Notes: generated by a model not told the origin, from the letters alone. A DNA stretch of 64,000 nucleotides from Oscillospiraceae bacterium (GCA_015065085.1 SVQW01000001.1:168258-232257); one strand, 5' to 3'. Numbered from the stretch's first letter, positions 1-8,320 are shown. Translations and numbers: made by a program.

Positions 1-1486
1 TGCATCCATCCTCCCATGCCACAAGAGAGCCGCGGGTTCTGTCATTTATAACGCCCTTCATCGGGTAATAATCTTCAAACATGGTATTGACTATGGCATT
101 ACCCTTTGTGAGGGTCATAAGCTCACTTCTGCAGCCTATAAGTCCACGTGAGGGGATAAGGAACTCGATACGTGTGAAGCCTGTGGAAATAGGGGTCATA
201 TTGGTCATGTCGCCTTTTCTTGCGGCTACATTTTCAATAACCGTACCGCTGTATTCGTCGGGTACATCTATAAACAGCTTTTCATAAGGCTCGCAAAGCT
301 GACCGTCAATTTCTTTGGTAATAACGGTAGGCTTGGAAACCTGGAATTCATATCCCTGGCGACGCATGTTTTCAATAAGCACCGAAAGATGAAGCTCACC
401 GCGTCCCGAAACCTTGAAGGTATCTGTGTTGTCGGTTTCTTCAACCTTTAGACTTATATTGGACTCCAGCTCTCGCATCAGTCTTTCACGCAGATGACGA
501 GTTGTAACGAAAGTACCGTCTTTTCCGGCGAATGGACTGTTGTTTACAAGAAAGTTCATGCTGAGTACCGGTTGTTCGATTTCAACAAACGGGAGCGCTT
601 CGGGATTTTCCGCGTCGCATACCGTTTCGCCGATGTTTATGTCGGGTATGCCCGTCATGCACACAATATCACCGGCAGATGCCTGAGTGACCTGTGTGCG
701 CTTGAGACCGTCAAACATATAAAGACCGCCGATTTTGGTCTTGTCAATGCGTCCGTCTGTACGGCATACCGATACAAATGTTTTTTCGTTAATATGTCCT
801 CTTGTTATTCTGCCCACCGCAATACGACCCGTATATTCATTGAAATCAATATTTGAAACAATCATCTGGAAGGGCTGATCGGGGTCGCCCGCCGGATAGG
901 GGATTTTGTCTACGATAAGGTCAAAAAGAAGTCTGAGGTCATCATTTTGCTTTTCAGGCGTGAGACTTGCCCAGCCGTCGCGTCCCGAAGCATATACAAC
1001 GGGAGAATCAATTTGCTCATCGTTTGCATCCAGCTCAATGAAAAGCTCAAGAACCTCGTCCAGCACTTCACTGGGACGTGCGTTGGGACGGTCTATTTTG
1101 TTAACGACTATAATAGGAACAAGCCCCAGGCTTAAAGCTTTTTTGAGCACTGTTCTTGTCTGAGGCATACAGCCCTCAAACGCATCTACCAGAAGAAGAA
1201 CACCGTCTACCATTGAAAGACTGCGTTCAACCTCTCCGCCAAAGTCAGCATGGCCGGGAGTGTCAACTATATTGATACGGTAATCCTTGTAGGCAAGAGA
1301 AGTGTTTTTTGCAAGAATGGTTATTCCACGCTCTTTTTCAAGATCGTTGGAGTCCATTATTCTCTCCGCAACCTGCTCGTTTTCACGGAAGGTACCTGTT
1401 TGCTTGAGCATGGCATCAACCAGTGTTGTTTTGCCATGGTCAACGTGAGCGATTATGGCGATATTTCTTATGTTTTCCTGTTTCAT
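1..1486 (-). CDS. typA: Translational GTPase TypA/BipA, C-terminus cut by window edge
   Basis: A ribosome-associated GTPase of the EF-G-like superfamily, linked in other bacteria to ribosome assembly and stress or cold adaptation. The frame opens with ATG at 1484-1486 after a GGCGGA-type ribosome site. About 495 codons are present; the family has about 610, so roughly 115 C-terminal residues lie outside the window. The P-loop AHVDHGKTT is at residues 13-21, the G3 motif DTPGH near residue 75 and NKID near residue 128, followed by the beta-barrel domain and an EF-G domain V-like region (RGELHLS). It stands alone with its own promoter, which fits a constitutive housekeeping gene. Identification is secure. 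Confidence 0.97.
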   Translation of the reverse strand, partial: MKQENIRNIAIIAHVDHGKTTLVDAMLKQTGTFRENEQVAERIMDSNDLEKERGITILAKNTSLAYKDYRINIVDTPGHADFGGEVERSLSMVDGVLLLVDAFEGCMPQTRTVLKKALSLGLVPIIVVNKIDRPNARPSEVLDEVLELFIELDANDEQIDSPVVYASGRDGWASLTPEKQNDDLRLLFDLIVDKIPYPAGDPDQPFQMIVSNIDFNEYTGRIAVGRITRGHINEKTFVSVCRTDGRIDKTKIGGLYMFDGLKRTQVTQASAGDIVCMTGIPDINIGETVCDAENPEALPFVEIEQPVLSMNFLVNNSPFAGKDGTFVTTRHLRERLMRELESNISLKVEETDNTDTFKVSGRGELHLSVLIENMRRQGYEFQVSKPTVITKEIDGQLCEPYEKLFIDVPDEYSGTVIENVAARKGDMTNMTPISTGFTRIEFLIPSRGLIGCRSELMTLTKGNAIVNTMFEDYYPMKGVINDRTRGSLVAWEDGC

Positions 1487-1521
1487 TAATTCATTCCGCC
1501 TTTCGAATTTTACAACCATTT

Positions 1522-1550
1522 ATTATACCACAAAACGCATGGAATTGCAA
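1522..1550 (-). promoter_or_regulatory. Sigma-A promoter of typA
   Basis: On the minus strand TTGCAA (1545-1550) and TATAAT (1522-1527) are separated by 17 bp. The -10 is preceded by TGG, giving an extended -10. It lies 35 bp upstream of the typA start. Confidence 0.75.
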
Positions 1551-1599
1551 GAGTAAGTGGCAAAAAAATAACAATTAACAGTATATTTACAAATATGCA

Positions 1600-1627
1600 T
1601 TGAATAACAAGTCGTAATTGATATAAT
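1600..1627 (+). promoter_or_regulatory. Sigma-A promoter of the phosphodiesterase gene
   Basis: TTGAAT (1600-1605) and TATAAT (1622-1627) are separated by 16 bp, and the start codon follows 33 bp later. The 173 bp gap 1487-1659 otherwise holds only the divergent typA promoter. Confidence 0.65.
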
Positions 1628-1659
1628 TACAGTAAAATATAAAACAAAAGGAGTTAACT

Positions 1660-2427
1660 ATGGAAAATAAAGTTTTGCTTATTCTTGTGGACGGTATGCG
1701 CCCGGATGCGCTTGATAAATGCGGTGACAACTATCTTTGCAAGCTTGCCGAAGAATCACTTTCTACCCTTGAGGCTAAAACCGTTATGCCATCGGTCACT
1801 CTCCCTTGCCACACATCACTTTTTTACGGTGTGGAGCCTGCCAGACACGGTATTACGACAAATGTCTGGATGCCTATGGTGAGACCGGTTGATAGTCTTG
1901 TGGATGTAATCGCAAAAGCGGGCGGCGTGTGTGCGACGTTCTATAACTGGGAACAACTCCGCGATTTATGGTCGCCCGGTTCGGTTGATATGGCGTGTTT
2001 TTCAAATCTTCATTCCAGTCAGAATACCGATGCAATGCTTACCGATCTTGCCACAGGCTACATACGTTCCAAAAATCCGGATTTCGTTTTCCTGTACCTT
2101 GGAATGACAGACGAAGCCGGACATAAGGACGGCTGGATGAGCGAAGCTTATCTCAAGCAGGTGAAGGATGTTAATCTGTTTATCAAAAGCATTATTGGGC
2201 GTATTCCCAAGGATTATACAGTGATTGTCACTGCCGATCACGGCGGACATGAGCGTTGCCACGGCACAAATATGCCCGAAGATGTAACCATACCTCTGAT
2301 AATTAAAAGCAATCTCGTCACACCGGGGAAGCTTGAAAATGCCGATATACGTGATATTGCTCCCACCATTGCTAAAATACTTGGTGTGAACAAGCCCGCC
2401 GAATGGGAAGGTAAAGAGCTGTTTTGA
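1660..2427 (+). CDS. Alkaline phosphatase superfamily phosphodiesterase (nucleotide pyrophosphatase-like)
   Basis: A 255-residue soluble member of the type I phosphodiesterase/nucleotide pyrophosphatase family. Two-metal site residues are visible: D11 in LVDGMRPD, the likely nucleophile T47 in PSVTLPCHTS, the Asp and His of TDEAGH, and the Asp-His pair of TADHGGH. There is no signal peptide, so a cytoplasmic role is likely. The protein is shorter than typical eukaryotic-type family members, with no insert domains, and resembles bacterial predicted AP-superfamily enzymes. It is monocistronic, with its own promoter upstream and a terminator 16 bp downstream. The start has a good ribosome site (AAAGGAG). 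The natural substrate (nucleotide sugar, phosphonate or phosphodiester) cannot be read from the sequence. Confidence 0.85.
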   Translation: MENKVLLILVDGMRPDALDKCGDNYLCKLAEESLSTLEAKTVMPSVTLPCHTSLFYGVEPARHGITTNVWMPMVRPVDSLVDVIAKAGGVCATFYNWEQLRDLWSPGSVDMACFSNLHSSQNTDAMLTDLATGYIRSKNPDFVFLYLGMTDEAGHKDGWMSEAYLKQVKDVNLFIKSIIGRIPKDYTVIVTADHGGHERCHGTNMPEDVTIPLIIKSNLVTPGKLENADIRDIAPTIAKILGVNKPAEWEGKELF

Positions 2428-2442
2428 TAAAATAATCAATCT

Positions 2443-2471
2443 AAAAACGCCGTTTTGACGGCGTTTTTTTT
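2443..2471 (+). terminator. Rho-independent terminator
   Basis: An AACGCCG/CGGCGTT stem with a short TTTTGA-type loop, followed by a run of T. It closes the phosphodiesterase gene and separates it from the zinc operon. Confidence 0.85.
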
Positions 2472-2497
2472 AATGTTCACATTTTTACGTTGATTTT

Positions 2498-2527
2498 TTG
2501 ATGTGGCGGTGGTAAAATAAATATAAA
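2498..2527 (+). promoter_or_regulatory. Promoter of the zinc uptake operon
   Basis: TTGATG (2498-2503) and TATAAA (2522-2527) are separated by 18 bp. The palindrome at 2531-2545 lies over the predicted transcription start, the expected position for a repressor site. Confidence 0.5.
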
Positions 2528-2530
2528 ATT

Positions 2531-2545
2531 TGCGAATCATTCGCA
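2531..2545 (+). promoter_or_regulatory. 7-1-7 Fur/Zur-family operator
   Basis: TGCGAAT-C-ATTCGCA is a perfect inverted repeat with 7-bp arms and one central base. The inner AATnATT core is shared by the Fur, PerR and Zur boxes of Bacillus. It lies 16 bp upstream of the regulator start codon, so autoregulation of the whole zinc operon is likely. Occupancy by the adjacent regulator is inference. Confidence 0.75.
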
Positions 2546-2560
2546 TTTGTTGGAGAGAAT

Positions 2561-2971
2561 ATGGATAAGTACATGACTGAACAGCGCCGTGAGCTTATGT
2601 CATTTTTTAAAAACAATCCCGATAAATCATTTACGGCGAAAGAGGTAAAAAGTGCCCTTAAAAATGCTGAAATAAGCATCAGCGCCATTTACCGCAACCT
2701 GGCAAGGCTTGAACAGGACGGATATATAACAAGAAGCGTGAAAAACACAAGTCGCGAAATATATTATCAGAGTCTCATTTCGGAAAAGTGCCGCCACTGT
2801 ATACATTTGAACTGCGTAAAATGCGGCAATACTTTTCATATGAATCATGATATTTGCACCGAGCTTATGCAAAATGTGTCTGAAAGGGACGGCTTTAAAA
2901 TCAGCAGTGAAAAAACTGTGTTATACGGTGTTTGCGGAAAATGCGGAGGTGCGGAAAGTGAAGAACATTAA
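2561..2971 (+). CDS. zur: Fur-family metalloregulator, probably zinc-responsive (Zur)
   Basis: A 136-residue Fur-superfamily repressor. The N-terminal winged helix includes ISISAIYRNLARLEQDGYI, which carries the recognition-helix pattern. The C-terminal dimer domain has the His- and Cys-rich stretch CRHCIHLNCVKCGNTFH, with CVKCG and CGKCG forming the structural CxxC zinc site. The choice of Zur over Fur or PerR rests on context: it is the first gene of an operon with a zinc-type ABC transporter and overlaps the binding-protein gene by 14 bp. A perfect 7-1-7 palindrome precedes it. When zinc is plentiful it should repress uptake. The metal specificity is inferred; the family is certain. Confidence 0.85.
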   Translation: MDKYMTEQRRELMSFFKNNPDKSFTAKEVKSALKNAEISISAIYRNLARLEQDGYITRSVKNTSREIYYQSLISEKCRHCIHLNCVKCGNTFHMNHDICTELMQNVSERDGFKISSEKTVLYGVCGKCGGAESEEH

Positions 2972-3920
2972 AACGGCTTATATTTTGCTGTGTATAGCTG
3001 TCGGCATTATGCTCAATTCATGTGCGTATCCCGTCAGGAGTGAGGATAACAGGATTTCTGTTGTTTGCACTGCGTTTGCACAGTACGACTGGGTGAAGCA
3101 TATCGTAGAGGGCAGAGAAGACGTGTTTGAGATAATCTACCTTAACGACAACGGTGTGGATATGCACAGCTTTCAGCCGGATGCGAGTGATATTGTCAGT
3201 CTGTGCGACAGCGAGCTTGTGATAAGCATAGGCGGATATTCCGAGTCATGGATAGATAAAGCCGTAGAAAACTCGGGCAACAAGAATATTCGTCAGCTAA
3301 AACTTATTGAACTTCTCGGAGAAGAGGTGCTATTCACCGATTCATGCGATGAAGAAAATGAACACGACCACGAGCACATTTCTGTTGTGGATGAGCACGT
3401 ATGGCTTTCGTTGAAAAATGCAGTTTTCTTCTGTAACGCAATCGCAGAGGTTATTTGTGAGCTCGACCCCGAAAACGAGGATTACTATGAAAGTAATGTA
3501 AAGAGTTATACCGATAAGCTTTGTGAGCTCGACAGAATAAGTGCGGATTTTATTTCAACTGCACCGCGGGATACTATAATTGTGGCGGATCGTTTTCCGT
3601 TGCGTTATCTTGTTCGGGATTATAGCATAAAGTATTGTGCAGCATTTGACTCGTGTTCTTCCGACAGCGAGGCGTCCTTTGAAACATTGGCACTTTTGGC
3701 TGAAAAAATTGAGCAAAACCGGGCAAAGGTCATTTTCGTCACCGAAACATCTGACAAGAGAATCGCAAGGGCGCTTGCAGAGCCGTACGGCGACGAAATT
3801 AAAATATTCGAGCTTGAGTCAATGCAGGCGGTAAGCTCAAAAGAGATAGAAAAAGGTATGAGCTATCTTGATGTCATGCAAAATAACCTTGCGCTGATAC
3901 ACGGCGCACTTATTGTGTAA
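2958..3920 (+). CDS. znuA: Zinc ABC transporter substrate-binding lipoprotein (ZnuA/AdcA type)
   Basis: A 320-residue cluster A-I metal-binding protein that captures zinc (or manganese) outside the membrane for ZnuBC. The start is GTG at 2958, eight bases after GGAGG, and gives a lipoprotein signal peptide ending in MLNSC. Metal-site features are the His in GVDMHSFQPD, a short acidic His-rich loop (NEHDHEHISV) and the His of DEHVW. The third ligand position, usually a His in an H-x-A-F-G-Y-L type motif, reads ADRFPLRYL here, so the coordination differs from E. coli ZnuA. The C-terminal acidic ligand region is VTETSDKRIA. It overlaps the regulator upstream and is followed 10 bp later by znuC. 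Confidence 0.9.
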   Translation: MKNIKTAYILLCIAVGIMLNSCAYPVRSEDNRISVVCTAFAQYDWVKHIVEGREDVFEIIYLNDNGVDMHSFQPDASDIVSLCDSELVISIGGYSESWIDKAVENSGNKNIRQLKLIELLGEEVLFTDSCDEENEHDHEHISVVDEHVWLSLKNAVFFCNAIAEVICELDPENEDYYESNVKSYTDKLCELDRISADFISTAPRDTIIVADRFPLRYLVRDYSIKYCAAFDSCSSDSEASFETLALLAEKIEQNRAKVIFVTETSDKRIARALAEPYGDEIKIFELESMQAVSSKEIEKGMSYLDVMQNNLALIHGALIV

Positions 3921-3930
3921 AGGAATTTTT

Positions 3931-4623
3931 ATGTCGCAACTGATATGTAAGGACCTTTCGATGGGTTACGAATCGAAAAAAATAATAGCCAACGTCAGTT
4001 TTACTGTCGATAGCGGAGATTATCTGTGTATAATCGGTGCCAACGGTACGGGAAAAAGTACATTGGCAAAGGTAATAGCGGGACTCTGTAAGCCTTTGGG
4101 CGGAAATATTTTTACCGGTGACGGAGTTGGAATACATGATATAGGCTATCTTCCTCAGCAAACTGATATACAGCGTGATTTTCCCGCTTCGGTTGGTGAA
4201 ATAGTGTTGTCCGGATGTCTGGGCAGATGCAATAAGCCGTTTTACGGAAAAAATGAAAAAATACTGGCTCAACATAATATGAAGCGCCTCGGAATAAGTA
4301 ATATTGCCTCAAAATGTTACAGAAACCTGTCGGGCGGTCAACAACAGCGTGTGCTTCTGGCGCGTGCACTTTGCTCTGCGGGGAAAATACTTCTGTTGGA
4401 TGAACCAGTTTCAGGTCTTGACCCCGATGCTTCCCGCAGTATGTATGATATACTGGAAAATATCAATAACGACGGTATGACCGTGATTATGATAACGCAT
4501 GATATGAATGCTGTTTATAAATACGCAAGCCACATTTTGCAGCTTGGTGAAACTTCGTTTTTCGGTACAAAGGAACAGGCTTTGGAATGCGGTATTCTTT
4601 TGCGGGAGGATTGTGTGGAATGA
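3931..4623 (+). CDS. znuC: Zinc ABC transporter ATPase
   Basis: A 230-residue ATPase subunit. Walker A is GANGTGKST near residue 37, the signature is LSGGQQQR and Walker B is ILLLDEP, followed by the H-loop ITHDM. The ATG at 3931 is chosen over an in-frame upstream codon because AAAGGA (3919-3924) is correctly spaced from it. The last codons overlap the first of znuB by four bases (ATGA), typical of translational coupling of ABC subunits. Specificity for zinc is assigned from the neighbouring binding protein and Fur-family regulator. Confidence 0.92.
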   Translation: MSQLICKDLSMGYESKKIIANVSFTVDSGDYLCIIGANGTGKSTLAKVIAGLCKPLGGNIFTGDGVGIHDIGYLPQQTDIQRDFPASVGEIVLSGCLGRCNKPFYGKNEKILAQHNMKRLGISNIASKCYRNLSGGQQQRVLLARALCSAGKILLLDEPVSGLDPDASRSMYDILENINNDGMTVIMITHDMNAVYKYASHILQLGETSFFGTKEQALECGILLREDCVE

Positions 4624-5462
4624 CAGTGGCTTTTGAAAAGATTTTATACTATTTCCAATATCCTCTTGTGAGAAACGCTCTTGTTGTCGGCGTACTGATA
4701 GCGCTTTGCTCATCACTTGTGGGAGTGACACTGGTGCTGAAACGATTTTCATTTATAGGCGACGGACTTTCCCATGTCGCTTTTGGTGCCGTTTCGGTTG
4801 CTGCGGTAGTGGGATTGACAGATAACATGTTTGTCGTCCTGCCGGTAACCATATTATGCGCCGTGCTTATATTGCGCACGGGAACCAATACGAAAATACG
4901 CGGCGACGCTGTCATCGCAATGGTTTCTGTCGGTGCTTTGGCTGTTGGTTACCTGGCAATGAATATTTTTTCCGCGTCTTCAAACATCAGTGGAGATGTA
5001 TGCACTACACTTTTCGGCTCATCCTCAATTCTTACTCTCGGCAGAACCGAGGTGCTTGCGTGTGTGATTCTTTCAGTTGCTGTGATCACTGTATTTGTTT
5101 TGTACTATAACAGATTTTTTGCAGTAGCATTCGATGAAGAATTTGCCTCGGCTGTTGGTTTAAAGTGCAATAAATACAATCTTATAATGGCTGTAATGAT
5201 TGCTGTGATAGTTGTTCTTGCAATGAACCTCGTGGGCTCTCTGCTGGTGTCGGCACTCCTGATTTTTCCGGCATTGTCTGCAATGAGCATTTTCAGAAGC
5301 TTTAAGTCTGTTACGGTATTTTCCGCTGTTTTGTCGGTTGTGTGCGCCGTCGTTGGAATCACGGTGTCTGTTGTTGCGGAAACCCCTGTCGGTCCCACGG
5401 TGGTGGCGGTCAATATAATCGCTTATATTGTATGCCGCCTGACATACAGCTTTTTGAAATAA
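4620..5462 (+). CDS. znuB: Zinc ABC transporter permease
   Basis: A 280-residue polytopic permease of the ABC-3 family. It has about eight hydrophobic segments and the family signature around FSFIGDGLSHVAFGAV near residue 45, and the long hydrophobic stretch LLVSALLIFPALSAM. It starts with ATG overlapping the znuC stop, preceded by GGAGG. It forms the membrane channel of the ZnuABC importer and is the last gene of the operon; two hairpins follow directly. Confidence 0.92.
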   Translation: MTVAFEKILYYFQYPLVRNALVVGVLIALCSSLVGVTLVLKRFSFIGDGLSHVAFGAVSVAAVVGLTDNMFVVLPVTILCAVLILRTGTNTKIRGDAVIAMVSVGALAVGYLAMNIFSASSNISGDVCTTLFGSSSILTLGRTEVLACVILSVAVITVFVLYYNRFFAVAFDEEFASAVGLKCNKYNLIMAVMIAVIVVLAMNLVGSLLVSALLIFPALSAMSIFRSFKSVTVFSAVLSVVCAVVGITVSVVAETPVGPTVVAVNIIAYIVCRLTYSFLK

Positions 5463-5466
5463 ATAT

Positions 5467-5491
5467 TCCCGCCGCGGTAGCGCGGCTTTTT
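5467..5491 (+). terminator. Terminator hairpin after znuB
   Basis: A GCCGCG/CGCGGC stem followed by TTTT, starting five bases after the znuB stop codon. Confidence 0.6.
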
Positions 5492-5498
5492 GACAGAT

Positions 5499-5526
5499 GA
5501 AAAGGCACTGCAACGCAGTGCCTTTT
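5499..5526. terminator. Bidirectional terminator between znuB and the GH123-like gene
   Basis: AAAGGCACTG-CAAC-GCAGTGCCTTT is a perfect stem-loop with A and T tracts on either side, placed between convergent genes. A hairpin with the same GGCACT core recurs at 46036-46064. Confidence 0.85.
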
Positions 5527-5532
5527 GTGTTA

Positions 5533-7230
5533 TTACTTTTCTTTTTTGCAGTGTTTTCGTATTTCCTCGTTTATTGCTTGGCGCCAGTTGAATAAATTGT
5601 TGTTTTCGGGAATAAAAGTGTAGTCTATTTTGTCGCCCAATAACTTTCGGCATGTATCCATAACAGCTTGTTTGCCGATATGGCTTTCAAGCAGTTGTAA
5701 TGCCCTGATGTCGTCAAACGCCTCGCACATGTGTTTTTCACAGACGGAAGGTAATGCACCCCATGGTGAAGGATATGCCAAAAAAGAGGCGCCGGGGAGG
5801 TTTTCATATCCGCATGGGTTTACCATGGGATCGAAAAATCCGGTACTTAATATGTTGTAGTAATAGTTATAGCCCCAGTGCAAAAATCCTTTTGCACCGT
5901 AGAGGTAAAGCTGCAGTCCAAGCACACGCGTGCGTGCGGCAGTGTTTGTTATAAGCCTGTTTGTGCAGCTTCTTGCATATGTCCCACCTGTATAATAAAG
6001 CCAAAAATTTTCGCATTCCGAGGAGAATTTATCTGCATGAGGCATGAATGCGATGGGAGTATCGATAATACCTTCGCGGTAAAATTCTATATGCGACAGT
6101 GCATCTGCAATTATCTGATTGTTCAGAATTTCACGAGCGCGTTTTGTGATTTGGAGAAATTCCTCTACACAGTCGTTCGAAGGTTCATCGGACATATGAA
6201 AAATAAAACTACCGTTATATCCGTTTGCGTCGATGAATTTTAATAATTCAACAAGGTAGTTTTCTAAAAAGTCAGAATATTCCGGGCTACTCGAATCGGT
6301 TTCCCAGCCAAATAAACGTTTTCCGCTAACATCGTATATGTTTGGCGCAGATTTTGCTCCCCACTGGGAGAATAGATGACAATGCTCGAAATAAGCTATA
6401 CCGCATTGCTGCGCGATTTTGAGAAAACGATTCAATTTATCAAAATTAAACGTATACCCGTTTCGCTCTTTTTTTATATCCACCAGCTGTACGTTGCGTC
6501 GTTCGCCACCGGGTGGGGTGTCGAGCGGTGGAGTAAACGCAGGAATTAAGAGTGTGTTCTGACGGTGCATGACGGCATTGCGAATAAAACTCTTGAAGTA
6601 TTTATAAAATTCCTCAGTGTAAGGCTCAACTTTGTAATAATCGCACAAGCAGTCAACATGAAACCAGTTTGTGTAAAAGGTTTTTTGCTCCGGCAGTAAA
6701 GCATCGATTATTTCCAGAGTAAAGCATGTGTTTCCTACTATCTCTCCTGTCTCCAATGCAGTACAGGTTATGTCAAATTCATAAATACCGCTTTGAAGCT
6801 TTTCACTTTCGGGATTTACACTCACCCATAACGAACGGAAACTTGTGTCGGCATCCAGATGAAACAGCGTGTCCTTTTCATAAACTCTTTCCCCCGAAAG
6901 CTTTTCCGTTTCGGGTACAGCCGGACGCGGCATCAGCGGGTTGGGGTACAGCCCGGGTGTACTGCCGATGTATCCCTCTTCGTTGTAGTCGTTTGCGGTA
7001 TTGATAACAGATGCGTAATCAACTCTGTAAGCCTGAATCGGTAAATTGCATTTTACACAGATGCTTACAGCGCGCCATCTGATGTTTGTTAAAAGACGAT
7101 AAGCTATCTGAAACGAAAACGGCTCATTTCTGAGACAGGTTGCTTTGCTGATAGTATATTTTTCTATTTCACCTACTTCGCTTTCCGGTCTGATTTTTAA
7201 TTGCGAAGATACAACTCTCAAGATATCCAC
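5533..7230 (-). CDS. DUF4091 / glycoside hydrolase family 123-like protein
   Basis: A 565-residue protein with no signal peptide. An N-terminal beta-sandwich region (about 1-180) is followed by a TIM-barrel-like DUF4091/GH123 catalytic region. The HMSDEP motif near the middle fits the Asp-Glu pair used in substrate-assisted catalysis by GH123 N-acetylgalactosaminidases, and Trp- and Tyr-rich stretches (FLHWGYNYYYN) fit a sugar-binding cleft. The start is GTG at 7228-7230, seven bases after GGAGG. It is divergent from an AraC-type regulator, a common arrangement for inducible glycan genes. Lack of a secretion signal suggests action on imported oligosaccharides. The substrate is not known. Confidence 0.75.
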   Translation of the reverse strand: MDILRVVSSQLKIRPESEVGEIEKYTISKATCLRNEPFSFQIAYRLLTNIRWRAVSICVKCNLPIQAYRVDYASVINTANDYNEEGYIGSTPGLYPNPLMPRPAVPETEKLSGERVYEKDTLFHLDADTSFRSLWVSVNPESEKLQSGIYEFDITCTALETGEIVGNTCFTLEIIDALLPEQKTFYTNWFHVDCLCDYYKVEPYTEEFYKYFKSFIRNAVMHRQNTLLIPAFTPPLDTPPGGERRNVQLVDIKKERNGYTFNFDKLNRFLKIAQQCGIAYFEHCHLFSQWGAKSAPNIYDVSGKRLFGWETDSSSPEYSDFLENYLVELLKFIDANGYNGSFIFHMSDEPSNDCVEEFLQITKRAREILNNQIIADALSHIEFYREGIIDTPIAFMPHADKFSSECENFWLYYTGGTYARSCTNRLITNTAARTRVLGLQLYLYGAKGFLHWGYNYYYNILSTGFFDPMVNPCGYENLPGASFLAYPSPWGALPSVCEKHMCEAFDDIRALQLLESHIGKQAVMDTCRKLLGDKIDYTFIPENNNLFNWRQAINEEIRKHCKKEK

Positions 7231-7260
7231 TTACAAACCTCCTTTTATAAGCATATTGCT

Positions 7261-7289
7261 ATTTTAACATTAAAAGTGCTTTGATTCAA
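7261..7289 (-). promoter_or_regulatory. Promoter of the GH123-like gene
   Basis: On the minus strand TTGAAT (7284-7289) and TAAAAT (7261-7266) are separated by 17 bp, 31 bp upstream of the GTG start. Confidence 0.65.
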
Positions 7290-7329
7290 GTGAAAAAATT
7301 GTTAATTTACGGTACTATTTTGCTTGTAG

Positions 7330-7359
7330 TTGATTTTTGTGGCACGTTTGTGGTATAAT
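7330..7359 (+). promoter_or_regulatory. Distal promoter of the AraC-type regulator
   Basis: TTGATT (7330-7335) with the extended -10 TGGTATAAT (7351-7359), spacer 18 bp. A second TGGTATAAT sits at 7477-7485, nearer the gene, and may be the main start. Confidence 0.5.
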
Positions 7360-7476
7360 ATCCGCAAGAATCCTTGCTATGCAAGTCTCCGAGGCTTCGC
7401 CTCTGTGTGCACTTTCGTGCACTGCGATATTTACGGCCTCGTAAAAATGCCCTTGCAAGCAAGCATTTTTACTTCA
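7360..7476. repeat. Palindrome-rich spacer between two copies of an extended -10 motif
   Basis: Four short inverted repeats stand in succession: a CTTGC/GCAAG pair at 7373-7385, GAGGC-TTC-GCCTC at 7391-7403, GTGCAC-TTTC-GTGCAC at 7407-7422, and GTAAAAATGC / GCATTTTTAC at 7441-7472. TGGTATAAT flanks the block on both sides. This could be a small mobile repeat of REP/MITE type that brought or duplicated a promoter, or simply an operator-rich regulatory region. No transposase or clear terminal repeat is visible. Confidence 0.5.
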
Positions 7477-7485
7477 TGGTATAAT
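7477..7485 (+). promoter_or_regulatory. Extended -10 element proximal to the AraC-type regulator gene
   Basis: TGGTATAAT, 28 bp before the start codon. The best upstream partner, TTGCAA at 7454-7459, is 20 bp away, so the extended -10 probably carries most of the activity if this promoter is real. Confidence 0.5.
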
Positions 7486-7513
7486 GAACGAAAGTACATA
7501 AAGGGGGCCAAAA

Positions 7514-8320
7514 ATGGTGAGTGAATTTACATCCGATTATGAAGCGGTTGAAGAACTGAGACTTAATAACTGCGGAATACAGCACGTACACGGTTCATTG
7601 AAATTTACACAGCGTGTCCGTAAGGATTTCACGGTGATGTACATATTAAAGGGACATGCGCAGGTTGAAATCGATGGTGTTATTGAGAATGTTTTTCAGG
7701 GTGATGCCATGCTGTTTACGCCCGGAACAAAGCAGAAGTACAGATTTGATGACAAACAGATAAGCATAAACATGTGGATTCATTTCAGCGGCACCTTTTG
7801 TTCTGTGCTGTGCTCAAAAGGCGCACGTATTGTTTCGTTTTCGGGAAGAAATGAAATTGAAAGCAATATAGAACGTCTTGTTCGTTACCGATATACGTCC
7901 TTAGATAAGAGCAATATGCTTTGCGATGCATATTTAAGGGCTGTTATAGCGCAAATATGCTATGAAGAACAGATGAACGAAAGCCGCGTTCGCTCGGCTA
8001 AAACAAAAAACTGTCTTGACGATGTGCTGAACGACATACATACCAAGCCTTATGCTCACTTCGACTGGGATAAGTGTGCTGCAGGCTGTTTTGTGAGCAG
8101 AGACAGGTTTAACCATATTTTTAAAGAATGCGTCGGATATCCTCCTGAAAAATACCGTATCAAGGTTTGTATGGAGCGTGCCAGAACCATGATTTGCGAT
8201 ATAGGAATGTCGGTTGGCGAGTGCGCAAGTTCATTGGGCTTTAATGATGTGAGCTATTTTTGCAGACGATTTAAGGCAGAATACGGCATATCTCCCGGCA
8301 AGCTCAGCAGAACTAAATGA
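7514..8320 (+). CDS. AraC-family transcriptional regulator
   Basis: A 268-residue regulator. An N-terminal cupin-like sensing domain (about 20-110, with GHAQVEIDGV and PGTKQKYRF) is followed by two helix-turn-helix units in the last 100 residues, ending in the family pattern GFNDVSYFCRRFKAEYGISPGKL. A strong ribosome site (AAGGGGG) precedes ATG at 7514. It is divergent from the GH123-like gene, which it probably controls in response to a sugar ligand. It ends just before the promoter of a tRNA gene. Family membership is clear; the effector and targets are inferred. Confidence 0.9.
   Translation: MVSEFTSDYEAVEELRLNNCGIQHVHGSLKFTQRVRKDFTVMYILKGHAQVEIDGVIENVFQGDAMLFTPGTKQKYRFDDKQISINMWIHFSGTFCSVLCSKGARIVSFSGRNEIESNIERLVRYRYTSLDKSNMLCDAYLRAVIAQICYEEQMNESRVRSAKTKNCLDDVLNDIHTKPYAHFDWDKCAAGCFVSRDRFNHIFKECVGYPPEKYRIKVCMERARTMICDIGMSVGECASSLGFNDVSYFCRRFKAEYGISPGKLSRTK

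Noticed and set aside
2847-2957. N-terminal extension of the zinc-binding protein into the regulator gene
   Set aside because: The GTG at 2958 has a GGAGG site and yields a proper lipoprotein signal peptide; a longer protein would bury that signal.
7360-7476. CRISPR-like array
   Set aside because: The inverted repeats are all different and there is no direct repeat with regular spacing or any cas gene.
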